This document shows, piece by piece, positions 6,189 through 13,619 of a DNA stretch of 15,765 bases. Both the position numbers and the translations under genes were made by a program. Every line of letters begins with the position of its first letter. The stretch's first letter is position 1. Under the pieces are notes generated by a model. The model searched no databases. It saw only the letters and a list, made by a program, of their open reading frames with translations, and was not told where the DNA came from. The stretch is taken from contig JAHHRP010000031.1 in the NCBI GenBank assembly GCA_020025735.1, positions 1 to 15,765 of the forward strand, given 5' to 3'. Source of the DNA: Evtepia sp. Its GTDB lineage: Bacteria; Bacillota; Clostridia; Oscillospirales; Oscillospiraceae.

Positions 6189-8018
6189 TTGAGCAGACTG
6201 CGTATCACCCCCTGGGAAAACGCCCAACGCACAGTGGACGACCTCTACGCCGACATGGAGCGTCGGATCTCCGCAGCGCCTTGCGGCAACTGTCCTGTGG
6301 AACTCACCAGCGCCTTTTTAAAGCTCTGCCTGGCCCAGAGCTGCGGAAAGTGTGTCCCCTGCCGCATCGGCTTAGACCGATTGGCTGATCTCTTGGACCA
6401 GCTGCTGAATGGTCAGGGCAGCCAAACTGACCTGGATATTATCCTCCGCACAGCCCAGTCTATCGTGGACAGCGCTGACTGCGCCATCGGCTTTGAGGCC
6501 GCCCAGATGGTCCTAGACGGTTACGTAGCTTTCCAAGACGACTACCTTGCCCATGTGACACAGGGCAGCTGTACCGCCAACTTCAAAAGCGTCCCTTGTG
6601 TGGATCTATGTCCTGCCCATGTGGATGTGCCAGGTTACATCTCTTTGGTGGGAGAGGAACGGTATGCCGATGCCATCCGCCTGATCCGAAAAGACAACCC
6701 TTTCCCCTCCGTATGCGGCCTGGTTTGCGAACATCCCTGTGAGTCCCACTGCCGCCGGACCATCGTCGATTCTCCCTTGAATATCCGAGGCATCAAGCGG
6801 TTTGCCGTGGACCATGCAGGTGAGGTACCCGCACCCCCCCGCGCTCCTGACACAGGAAAGAAGGTTGCCATTGTGGGCGGCGGACCTTCCGGTCTCACCG
6901 CTGCCTACTTCCTTTCCCTCATGGGGCATAAAGTTACTGTCTTTGAATGTAAGCCCAAACTGGGCGGGATGCTTCGCTATGGCATCCCCAGCTACCGTCT
7001 GCCTGGATCTTACTTGGACTGGGACATCGACACCATCCTTTCCACTGGCGTAGAGGTCAAAGTCAACTGTCGGGTAGGTACTGACGTCACCTTGGAAGAA
7101 CTGCGCCGGGACTACGACAGCCTTTATCTGGCCATCGGCGCTTCCCTGCACAAGGGATTGGGTATCCCCGGCGAAGATGCCGAAGGCGTTCTTGCTGCCA
7201 TCGAACTGCTGGATACTACCGTCCGCACAGTGAAGCCAGACTTCACTGGCAAACATGTGGTGATAATTGGCGGCGGCAACGTGGCCATGGATGCCACCCG
7301 TACCGCTGTGCGTCTGGGGGCCGCTTCCGTTAAATGCGTCTACCGCCGCAGAATCTCTGATATGACTGCCCTGCCCGAAGAAATCGAGGGAGCTATGGCA
7401 GAGGGCTGTGAAATTCTCCCGCTAAAGGCACCTGTGGCGATTGAGACAACCCCAGATGGCGCTGTGGAAGCCCTTGTGCTCCAACCCCAGGTCATCGGCG
7501 AGGTCCGAAACGGTCGGCCCGCACCCCGAGATGCTGACCAGCCTCAAGAGCGCATTCCTTGTGATGTAGTCCTCATGGCCGTGGGCCAGGCTGTGGACTC
7601 CAAAAGTTTTGCTCAGGTAGGGGTCCCTACCAAACGCGATACCATTGTCACCGGGGACGACAGCAGTGTTCCGGGATTGGACGGGGTCTTCTCCGGGGGA
7701 GACTGCGTCTCTGGTCCCGCCACAGTGATTCTGGCCATCGAAGCTGGCAAAGTAGCCGCAGCCAGCATTGATGAATACTTGGGCTGCCACACCGATATCT
7801 CCTCCAACCTGGAGATCCCCCCCGCCTCCTTCCGTCTCAAAAACGCCACTGGCCGCGTGGACTTGACCGAACGAGAGGCCAATTGGCGTAAGAACGACTT
7901 TGAATTGATGGAAAACTGTATGTCCCAGCAGGAAATGAACCAGGAGTGCAGCCGCTGTCTCCGCTGTGACCACTACGGTCATGCGGGCTTTAAAGGAGGG
8001 AGACGGACAACATGGTAA
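6189..8018 (+). CDS. Fused NuoF-type iron-sulfur domain and GltD-like FAD/NAD(P)H oxidoreductase
   Basis: This 609-residue soluble flavoprotein probably passes electrons between a nicotinamide and the hydrogenase encoded next. Domains: residues 30-122 match the C-terminal iron-sulfur part of NuoF (SCGKCVPCR, Cys52/55/58, and Cys98 in DCAIG), without the FMN/NADH domain. Residues about 135-210 are the GltD-type two-cluster helical domain (CVDLCPAHVDVPGY, CGLVCEHPCESHC). Then come an FAD loop AIVGGGPSG (227-235), a nicotinamide loop VIIGGGNVAMD (358-368), YRRR (385-388) suggesting NADPH, and FSGGDC (501-506). The tail has a CxxCxxC (587-593). The start is TTG at 6189: AAAGGAGA (6173-6180) is 8 bases ahead. 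In-frame ATG at 6150 has no such site. Its end overlaps hydA by 7 bases. Such proteins are often labelled glutamate synthase small subunit, but no large subunit gene is here. Confidence 0.85.
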   Translation: MSRLRITPWENAQRTVDDLYADMERRISAAPCGNCPVELTSAFLKLCLAQSCGKCVPCRIGLDRLADLLDQLLNGQGSQTDLDIILRTAQSIVDSADCAIGFEAAQMVLDGYVAFQDDYLAHVTQGSCTANFKSVPCVDLCPAHVDVPGYISLVGEERYADAIRLIRKDNPFPSVCGLVCEHPCESHCRRTIVDSPLNIRGIKRFAVDHAGEVPAPPRAPDTGKKVAIVGGGPSGLTAAYFLSLMGHKVTVFECKPKLGGMLRYGIPSYRLPGSYLDWDIDTILSTGVEVKVNCRVGTDVTLEELRRDYDSLYLAIGASLHKGLGIPGEDAEGVLAAIELLDTTVRTVKPDFTGKHVVIIGGGNVAMDATRTAVRLGAASVKCVYRRRISDMTALPEEIEGAMAEGCEILPLKAPVAIETTPDGAVEALVLQPQVIGEVRNGRPAPRDADQPQERIPCDVVLMAVGQAVDSKSFAQVGVPTKRDTIVTGDDSSVPGLDGVFSGGDCVSGPATVILAIEAGKVAAASIDEYLGCHTDISSNLEIPPASFRLKNATGRVDLTEREANWRKNDFELMENCMSQQEMNQECSRCLRCDHYGHAGFKGGRRTTW

Positions 8019-9730
8019 CACTGACCATCGACAACAAAACGGTCTCCGTCCCCGCCAACACCACCATCCTGGACGCTGCCCGGACCGTAGACATTTACAT
8101 TCCCACCCTCTGCTACCTCAGAGAGATCAACGAAGTGGGGTCCTGCCGCGTCTGCGCTGTAGAGGTAGAAGGCGTAGATAAACTGGCCACTGCCTGTAAC
8201 ACACTCGTGGAACATGGCATGGTTGTGCATACCAACACGCAGCGGGTACGTGTCACTAGAAAAACCAACGTAGAGCTGATCCTCTCCCAACATGTGGATC
8301 ACTGTGTCACCTGCGTTCGCAGCGGCAACTGTTCCCTGCAATCCCTGTCCAAAGCCATGAACATCCAGTCGGTCCCCTTCCGCAACGAAATCACTGAGCG
8401 GCCTTGGGACCCCACACTCCCTATCCTGCGGGACAGCACAAAGTGCATCAAATGTCTCCGTTGTGTTTCCGTTTGCGAGCGGATTCAGTCTTTGGGCGTA
8501 TGGGAAGTCACTGGCTCTGGTGCCCACACCACGGTGCGCATCCGTGGCGGCCTGCGTATGAACGAGGCAAGCTGTGCGCTATGTGGACAGTGTGTCACCC
8601 ACTGCCCCGTGGGTGCCCTGCGGGAGCGCGATGACACAGAGACTGTTTTTGCCGCGCTCACCGATCCCACCAAAGAAGTCGTCTTTCAAATTGCTCCTGC
8701 TGTCCGGGCGGCCTGGGGGGAAAGTCTGGGATTAACCCCAGATCAGGCCACAGAGGGCCGCTTGGCTGCCGCCATCCGCGCTATGGGGGTAAAGCATGTC
8801 TTTGACACCACCTTCTCCGCTGATCTGACCATCATGGAAGAAAGTAGCGAGTTAATTCAGCGCCTGACTGCTGGCGATGGCAGCAAACTGCCTCTCTTCA
8901 CCTCCTGCTGTCCAGGCTGGGTCCGTTTTGTCCGCAGCGAATACCCAGAGATGGCAGGCAACCTCTCTTCTGCCAAAAGTCCTCAGCAGATGTTCGGCGC
9001 AGTGGCCAAGAGTTATTACGCCCAAAAGCTGGACAAGGCCCCTGAGGACATTTTCTGTGTCTCTGTGATGCCTTGTGTTGCTAAAAAATACGAAGCAGAA
9101 GTTCCCGAAGTCAGTGATGCTGCTGGGCAAGATGTGGATGTCGTTCTCACCACCCGCGAACTGGATCGGATGCTGCACGCCATGCAGATCAATGTCGCCG
9201 CACTCCCCGAGGAATCCTTTGACTCCCCTCTGGGCCGTGGCTCTGGTGCCGGGATTATCTTTGGTGTTACCGGCGGGGTCATGGAGGCTGCCCTCCGCAC
9301 CGCCTATTGGCGTCTCACCGGCCAGAATCCTACACCAGACGCGTTCCAGGAGATCCGCGGTCAAAATCCCTGGCGTGAAGCTACGTTCTCCATCGGAGAA
9401 ACCACCCTTCGCCTTGCTGTGGTCTCCGGTCTGGCCAGTGCCCATGCCCTCATGGATGCCCTGCGGGCAGGGCAAGTAGACTATGACTTTATCGAAGTCA
9501 TGGCCTGCCCCGGAGGCTGTTCCGGCGGCGGCGGTCAGCCGATCCATGATGGCGAAGATTATGCCCAGCAGCGTGGCAACTGTCTCTATCAACTGGACAC
9601 CCACAGCACCATCCGATTCTCTCATGAGAACCCTGATGTACAAACGCTGTATGACACATTCTTTGACCATCCCCTCTCAGAAACAGCCCATCATCTGCTC
9701 CACACCGACCAGAGAAAGTGGACTTTATAA
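8012..9730 (+). CDS. hydA: [FeFe]-hydrogenase catalytic subunit, CpI-like
   Basis: This 572-residue protein carries the full set of ligands of clostridial hydrogenase I. A 2Fe-2S domain has Cys34, 45, 48 and 62. A His-ligated cluster has His94, Cys98, 101 and 107. Two 4Fe-4S clusters have Cys145, 148, 151, 155 and Cys188, 191, 194, 198. The H-cluster motifs are TSCCPGW (Cys299, Cys300), MPCVAKKYEAE (Cys355) and EVMACPGGCSGGGGQP (Cys499, Cys503). Cys299, the MEESSE glutamates (277, 280) and Ser319 keep the proton path. It should reversibly reduce protons to H2. The ATG overlaps the upstream flavoprotein stop, with AAGGAGG about 12 bases ahead, so translation is coupled and the two proteins probably form a complex. 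No HydB/HydC-type subunits or maturases are in the window. A hairpin terminator follows. Confidence 0.95.
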   Translation: MVTLTIDNKTVSVPANTTILDAARTVDIYIPTLCYLREINEVGSCRVCAVEVEGVDKLATACNTLVEHGMVVHTNTQRVRVTRKTNVELILSQHVDHCVTCVRSGNCSLQSLSKAMNIQSVPFRNEITERPWDPTLPILRDSTKCIKCLRCVSVCERIQSLGVWEVTGSGAHTTVRIRGGLRMNEASCALCGQCVTHCPVGALRERDDTETVFAALTDPTKEVVFQIAPAVRAAWGESLGLTPDQATEGRLAAAIRAMGVKHVFDTTFSADLTIMEESSELIQRLTAGDGSKLPLFTSCCPGWVRFVRSEYPEMAGNLSSAKSPQQMFGAVAKSYYAQKLDKAPEDIFCVSVMPCVAKKYEAEVPEVSDAAGQDVDVVLTTRELDRMLHAMQINVAALPEESFDSPLGRGSGAGIIFGVTGGVMEAALRTAYWRLTGQNPTPDAFQEIRGQNPWREATFSIGETTLRLAVVSGLASAHALMDALRAGQVDYDFIEVMACPGGCSGGGGQPIHDGEDYAQQRGNCLYQLDTHSTIRFSHENPDVQTLYDTFFDHPLSETAHHLLHTDQRKWTL

Positions 9731-9736
9731 CAAAAC

Positions 9737-9788
9737 AAACACAAGCGGCAGAGGAAACCCTTTGCCGCTTGTGTTTCATATTCTTTTT
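9737..9788 (+). terminator. Intrinsic terminator after hydA
   Basis: AAACACAAGCGGCA (9737-9750) pairs perfectly with TGCCGCTTGTGTTT (9763-9776), extendable into the loop, followed by a T-rich tail ending in TTTTT. It starts 7 bases past the hydrogenase stop. Confidence 0.88.
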
Positions 9789-9852
9789 GCGTATGCTATC
9801 TTTTTCCACCCACTTACTTTGAAAACAGCGTTCTGTTCCGCATCATGAGTGC

Positions 9853-10032
9853 TTATTCTATCAATATGACAGCATTTATTCTGATTGGACCACTCACCAC
9901 AACCACCTGCAATCCGCGCGATGAGTGATCGCTAATCCCTGCATCCTCAATCGCACTCGCAAGGGTCTCATACTGCTCTGCAAGATATTTTCTCAAGGCA
10001 TCATCATTTCTGTTCGCGCAACAGCATCCCAT
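9853..10032 (-). CDS. Doubtful 59-residue small protein or gene remnant
   Basis: An open frame on the minus strand reads MGCCCANRNDDALRKYLAEQ and ends SGPIRINAVILIE. Residues 10-32 look like an acidic amphipathic helix, and the C-terminal part is a hydrophobic beta-like segment, so the composition is protein-like. Codon use differs from all neighbours: AGA three times, ATA three times, few C-ending codons. The only ribosome-binding-like sequence is a weak GGA 5 bases ahead of the ATG. The overlapping frame upstream (ending near 9993) also encodes a sensible peptide that runs into a stop close to the ATGATGATG repeat, so this could be the 3' part of a frameshifted older gene. I do not recognise a family. 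It may also be chance. Confidence 0.3.
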   Translation of the reverse strand: MGCCCANRNDDALRKYLAEQYETLASAIEDAGISDHSSRGLQVVVVSGPIRINAVILIE

Positions 10033-10049
10033 AGATTTCCAAAAATCCT

Positions 10050-10082
10050 AAAAAACGAAAAAAGAGGCACCTTACCTCTTTT
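10050..10082 (-). terminator. Minus-strand hairpin with T tail upstream of truA
   Basis: On the minus strand AAAAGAGG and CCTCTTTT (10075-10082 with 10060-10067) enclose a 7-base loop and are followed by TT, CG and six T. The plus-strand side has only four T. There is no minus-strand gene upstream of it, so it might end an antisense or leader transcript, insulate truA, or be an attenuator for the doubtful small ORF. Confidence 0.5.
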
Positions 10083-10105
10083 CATCAAGACGGAAATCTT
10101 GTAAA

Positions 10106-10138
10106 ATAACAAAAAAGAACAGCTTGCCCTCTTGTTAT
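10106..10138. repeat. Inverted repeat upstream of truA
   Basis: ATAACAA (10106-10112) and TTGTTAT (10132-10138) are perfect 7-base arms around 19 bases. A second small pair, CAAGA/TCTTG, lies just before it (10086-10100). No clear truA promoter could be assigned in this region. Role unknown. Confidence 0.3.
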
Positions 10139-10178
10139 GCACCACGATGAGGGCCCAGAAGGAAAGAGGATACGAACC

Positions 10179-10916
10179 ATGCCAAATTACCGCCTGACCC
10201 TTTGCTATGATGGCACCCGCTGGAAAGGGTGGCAGAAGCAAGGCAATACTGAGCAAACCATCCAGGGGAAGCTGGAAACGCTCCTCTCCCGCTTGCTGGA
10301 TCAACCCGTGGAAGTTGCCGGTTCCGGCCGTACCGATGCCGGGACCCACGCAAAGATGCAAGTCGCCTCTTTCCGGGCCAAAACCTCCCTGTCCCCACAA
10401 GAAATTCTGTCCGGTCTGCGGCAGTATCTTCCCATGGATATTGGTGCCATCTCTCTGGAACAAGTCGAACCTCGGTTCCACGCCCGCCTCTCCTGCACAG
10501 GAAAGACCTATGTCTACCGCATTTGGAACAGCGATCAGCCCAACGTCTTCGAACGCAACTATCTTTACCGACTCCATACGCCTTTGGATCTATACGCCAT
10601 GCGTCAGGCAGCAGAAGATCTCTGCGGCACCCATGACTACCGGGCTTTCTGCTCCCTCAAACGTTTCAAGCATTCCACTGTGCGCCGGATAGAAGCCATC
10701 ACCATTGAAGACCTGGGACCAGAACTTCGCTTCACCATTACCGGGGACGGTTTCCTATATCACATGGTTCGCATCTTGGTGGGCACCTTGTTGGCAGTGG
10801 GACGGGGCCAACTCTCCCCTGATTCCATGGGAGATATCCTAGCCTCGCAAGACCGCCGCCAGGCAGGAGAGATGGTCCCATCCTGCGGTCTTTGTCTGGT
10901 GGATGTACGATATTGA
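10179..10916 (+). CDS. truA: tRNA pseudouridine synthase A (positions 38-40)
   Basis: This 245-residue enzyme converts uridines 38-40 of the tRNA anticodon arm to pseudouridine. It begins MPNYRLTLCYDGTRWKGWQKQ and has the TruA signature GSGRTDAGTHA (48-58) with the catalytic Asp53. Further family motifs are FHARLSCTGKTYVYRIWN, GTHDYRAFCS and GDGFLYHMVRILVGTLL. Length is normal for a Gram-positive TruA. ATG at 10179 follows GGAAAGAGGA (10161-10170) by 8 bases. A longer frame from 10137 would add an unconserved polar stretch. It appears to be monocistronic, ending in a terminator shared with the convergent GerMN operon. Confidence 0.95.
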   Translation: MPNYRLTLCYDGTRWKGWQKQGNTEQTIQGKLETLLSRLLDQPVEVAGSGRTDAGTHAKMQVASFRAKTSLSPQEILSGLRQYLPMDIGAISLEQVEPRFHARLSCTGKTYVYRIWNSDQPNVFERNYLYRLHTPLDLYAMRQAAEDLCGTHDYRAFCSLKRFKHSTVRRIEAITIEDLGPELRFTITGDGFLYHMVRILVGTLLAVGRGQLSPDSMGDILASQDRRQAGEMVPSCGLCLVDVRY

Positions 10917-10932
10917 TCGCTGCCTGATACAG

Positions 10933-10979
10933 AAAAACGCGCCCACACGGCTCCAACCGGAATCGTGTGGGCGCATTTT
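10933..10979. terminator. Bidirectional intrinsic terminator between truA and the GerMN gene
   Basis: GCGCCCACACG (10939-10949) pairs perfectly with CGTGTGGGCGC (10964-10974), with a 14-base loop. Plus-strand exit has ATTTTC and minus-strand exit has GTTTTT, so it can end both convergent transcripts. Confidence 0.88.
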
Positions 10980-10988
10980 CACTTCTGG

Positions 10989-11471
10989 TCAGCCAGTGGG
11001 CGCAAGGGACAACCAGGCATCCGCCCCAGTCAAACGCTGGTGATCTCGGTAGGAGAGCATTTCTCCATCTACGGTTATCATCACCGTCTCCACCCCTTCC
11101 AGTTGAGTAAGCGTAAGCACTACACTATAATCAGCCAAGGTCAAATCAATCCCAGAAAGCATACCGTAGCTGCCGGAAAAGTCTACCGTAAGCAGACCGT
11201 TGTGTTCACTCCACTTCCGTAACGTGACCCCTTTGGGAATCGCTCTGGCCAGTCCCTCCCCTTCGGGTTCAGTGAGCAGCAGTGTCAGCAGCCCCTCTGC
11301 TGGTTCCATATTTTGGGGCAACGTGCGTTTTTCTGCGGCCAAGGCCACCTCTTCCCCAGTGGATTGATTGAGATAGTAAACATCATAGGTTGTCTCTTCC
11401 TTTTTCTCCCAGCAGCCTGCCAATCCCACCATCAATAACACCAACAACAGACCACAACCGATGGATCTCAC
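10989..11471 (-). CDS. GerMN-domain lipoprotein
   Basis: This 160-residue protein has a lipoprotein signal with lipobox LAGC (lipidated Cys20), then a single GerMN (sporulation/spore germination) domain: YYLNQSTGEEVALAAEKR, a central LLTLLLTEPEGEGLARAIPKGVTLRKW, then LLTVDFSGSYG and LTLTQLEGVETVMITVDGE. GerMN domains occur in GerM, involved in spore cortex and germination, and in LpqB-type lipoproteins beside two-component systems; the biochemical role is unsettled. It should be anchored on the outer face of the membrane. It starts with GTG, overlapping the kinase stop (GTGA), with AGGAGG 7 bases ahead. By analogy with LpqB beside MtrAB, it may modulate the adjacent kinase; this is inference. 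Confidence 0.88.
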   Translation of the reverse strand: MRSIGCGLLLVLLMVGLAGCWEKKEETTYDVYYLNQSTGEEVALAAEKRTLPQNMEPAEGLLTLLLTEPEGEGLARAIPKGVTLRKWSEHNGLLTVDFSGSYGMLSGIDLTLADYSVVLTLTQLEGVETVMITVDGEMLSYRDHQRLTGADAWLSLAPTG

Positions 11472-12940
11472 CTTCCATCCTCCTCTCTCCAGGCAGGCAG
11501 AAGAACTTCAAAGATCACCCCTGCCTCCTGCCGTGGCTGGACTGAGATCTGTCCACCATGATGACGCACTGCATCCCGCACAATAGATAGCCCCAGACCA
11601 GTCCCGCCAGCCGACCGGGAACGTGCCTTATCCACCCGATAGAATCGCTCAAAGATCCGAGACAAATCTTCTTCAGGAATCCCCATCCCTGTGTCCGCAA
11701 CGGTTAAACTGATCCAGTCTCCCTGATGACAAGTGGTTACTTCTACTTCCCCCCCAGGCAGATTATACTTGATGGCATTTTCGATCAGATTTCGTAAAAT
11801 CTGACTGGCGTCCTCTGCATTGCACAAGACCATGCATTTGTCTCCCAAATGGGTTTGCAAGTTAACACAGGCAGTCTCTGCCAGAGGTGCCAACAAACGC
11901 TGGACCTTTTCCACCTGCTCGTTCAGATCTACCGCCTCCCGTCGGATGGCGCGGCCTTCATCCAAACGATTCAGCTCCAGCAATTCCTGACTGATATGGA
12001 TGAGTCGATCTGCCGCCTCTCCAATATCTCCCACAAATTCCCGGGTGGTTTCTCGGTCGATGGTCTCATCTTGCAAGATAGAATCTGTAAGCAAGCGAAT
12101 GGAGGCCAGGGGCGTTTTAAGTTCATGAGAGGCATCAGAGACAAAACGCCGCCGTTCCTCCTCCGTGGTCTGCAACCGCCCAGTAAGCTGATTGAACTCC
12201 TCCGCCAGCTGGGTTAATTCATCATTGCCGCGCATGGAGATCCGGTGCGTGTACTCTCCGGCCCGCACTGTGCGGATGCCTCCCAGCAACGTGCGAACCC
12301 GACGAGAAAAAAAGTTGGAGAAGATCCCAAACAATGCCAACACCGCCAAACAAACCACCACAGAAATCAACCGCAGATTTCGCTGAAGTTCCTGGAGCAG
12401 CGCCCCCTGATCTCTGTCTTGCTCATACAGGCACACCGCCCCCACCACCTGGTTCCGGTTCATCACCGGAGAGGCTGCTCGACTGGAGAACATCCCATCC
12501 TGATAACGTCCTGAGAAAGCATTGTTGCCTCGCAGCGCATCAGCAATCTCCCGGGTTAAGACATATTTTCCCATAGAAGAGACCTTTCCCGTATCATAGA
12601 GAACCAATCCCGCCTGATCAGTAATCACTACACGAGCTACATCCAGCTCTTCCAACTGATTGATGGCCTGCTCCACAGTTTCCGTGGTCAGTTCGTCGGC
12701 TGTGGTCAGGGTATTGGTAATCAGCACGGCCTGATTTGCTAAAGCTGTCTGCTGAGAGCGGAACATGAGATTCTGGCTCATAATCAGTGGATATGTGTTC
12801 ATCAGCACCAGCAAGACAGCAATGAGGAGGGAATACCCCAAAGCCAAACGCATTTGCAGAGAGTGTGTGACATTCAAATTCCATCGCTCTGCCAGCTGCC
12901 GCAGTGTCTCTCTTCCCTTGCGCTTTCCTTCAGTTCCCAT
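11468..12940 (-). CDS. Membrane sensor histidine kinase, PhoR/WalK-like
   Basis: This 490-residue kinase has transmembrane helices at about 32-54 and 188-210, enclosing an extracytoplasmic sensor of roughly 130 residues (VVITDQAGLVLYDTGK, PVMNRNQVVGAVCLYE) that looks like a Cache/PAS-like single domain. A HAMP segment follows (about 210-262). The dimerisation box SDASHELKTPLAS has the phosphorylated His272. ATP-binding boxes are NLIENAIKYN (384-393), DTGMGIP (416-422) and GGTGLGLSIV (445-454). The ATG at 12940 overlaps the response regulator end by 11 bases and has no strong ribosome binding site, which suggests coupled translation. It overlaps the GerMN gene downstream. It should phosphorylate the regulator encoded just upstream. 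The stimulus is unknown; the surrounding genes suggest envelope state. Confidence 0.93.
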   Translation of the reverse strand: MGTEGKRKGRETLRQLAERWNLNVTHSLQMRLALGYSLLIAVLLVLMNTYPLIMSQNLMFRSQQTALANQAVLITNTLTTADELTTETVEQAINQLEELDVARVVITDQAGLVLYDTGKVSSMGKYVLTREIADALRGNNAFSGRYQDGMFSSRAASPVMNRNQVVGAVCLYEQDRDQGALLQELQRNLRLISVVVCLAVLALFGIFSNFFSRRVRTLLGGIRTVRAGEYTHRISMRGNDELTQLAEEFNQLTGRLQTTEEERRRFVSDASHELKTPLASIRLLTDSILQDETIDRETTREFVGDIGEAADRLIHISQELLELNRLDEGRAIRREAVDLNEQVEKVQRLLAPLAETACVNLQTHLGDKCMVLCNAEDASQILRNLIENAIKYNLPGGEVEVTTCHQGDWISLTVADTGMGIPEEDLSRIFERFYRVDKARSRSAGGTGLGLSIVRDAVRHHGGQISVQPRQEAGVIFEVLLPAWREEDGR

Positions 12941-13619
12941 TGAAATAGTAGCCCACCCCCCATTTGGTGCACAACAAGGCAGGATGAGCCGGGTCCTGTT
13001 CTACTTTTTCCCGCAGACGTCGGATATGGACATCCACTGTCCGGTACTCCCCAGTGTATTCATAACCCCACACCAGATTCAACAGTTGTTCCCGGCTGTA
13101 CACCCGATTGGGGTGCTGCATCAGCAGCTCCAGCAAGTCAAACTCCCGGGCTGTCAGCTCCACCAGCACCCCATCCTTCCAAGTGGTCCGGGCCGCGCTA
13201 TCCAGCGTCACGCCTGCCAGCGTCAGCCGCTGTCTGTCATCCTCCTGGCGCCGGGTTGTAGAAGACCGACGAAGAAGGGCCTTCACACGCGCCTTAACCT
13301 CCAAAATATTAAACGGTTTTGTGATGTAATCATCCGCCCCATACTCGAACCCCAGGAGTTTATCTGTGTCCTCTCCCCGGGCCGTGAGCATAATGATCGG
13401 CACCGTGGAAAAGGTCCGAATCTCCATACAAGCTCCTAACCCATCCAATTCTGGCATCATCAAATCCAGAATAATCAGATCATATTCATTGGCCCTAGCA
13501 AGCTCCACCGCCTGCCAGCCATCGTAACCCACATCCACCGTGTAACCTTCATTTTCTAAGTTGAAGCGGATCCCTTTGACCATTACCTTTTCATCATCCA
13601 CCACCAGAATCCGTGCCAT
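12930..13619 (-). CDS. OmpR/PhoB-family response regulator
   Basis: This 229-residue DNA-binding regulator has a receiver domain (1-118) with acidic pair Asp8-Asp9, phosphoacceptor Asp52 (LDLMMPELDG), Thr79 and Lys101 (KPF). A winged-helix domain (about 130-227) follows, with LTAREFDLLELLMQHPNRVYSREQLLNLVWG, RTVDVHIRRLREK and the C-terminal TKWGVGYYF. It is the probable partner of the kinase downstream, which it overlaps by 11 bases. The ATG at 13619 has GGAGGAAGGAGAGG ending 4 bases ahead; an upstream in-frame start at 13652 would add 11 basic residues not found in the family. The start lies within the end of the ComEA-like gene (26-base overlap), an unusual linkage. Confidence 0.95.
   Translation of the reverse strand: MARILVVDDEKVMVKGIRFNLENEGYTVDVGYDGWQAVELARANEYDLIILDLMMPELDGLGACMEIRTFSTVPIIMLTARGEDTDKLLGFEYGADDYITKPFNILEVKARVKALLRRSSTTRRQEDDRQRLTLAGVTLDSAARTTWKDGVLVELTAREFDLLELLMQHPNRVYSREQLLNLVWGYEYTGEYRTVDVHIRRLREKVEQDPAHPALLCTKWGVGYYFNGN

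Noticed and set aside
8852..9670. 272-residue minus-strand open frame inside hydA
   Set aside because: It is a shadow of the hydrogenase coding strand; the plus-strand protein has every expected catalytic motif.
9993..10577. 194-residue minus-strand open frame opposite truA
   Set aside because: It lies mostly antisense to truA, whose product is unmistakable, and has no ribosome binding site. Only its last part near 9993-10082 was kept in mind as a possible remnant.
12765..13439. 224-residue plus-strand open frame opposite the kinase and response regulator
   Set aside because: The minus-strand genes carry full kinase and regulator motifs; this frame has no family-like sequence and no ribosome binding site.
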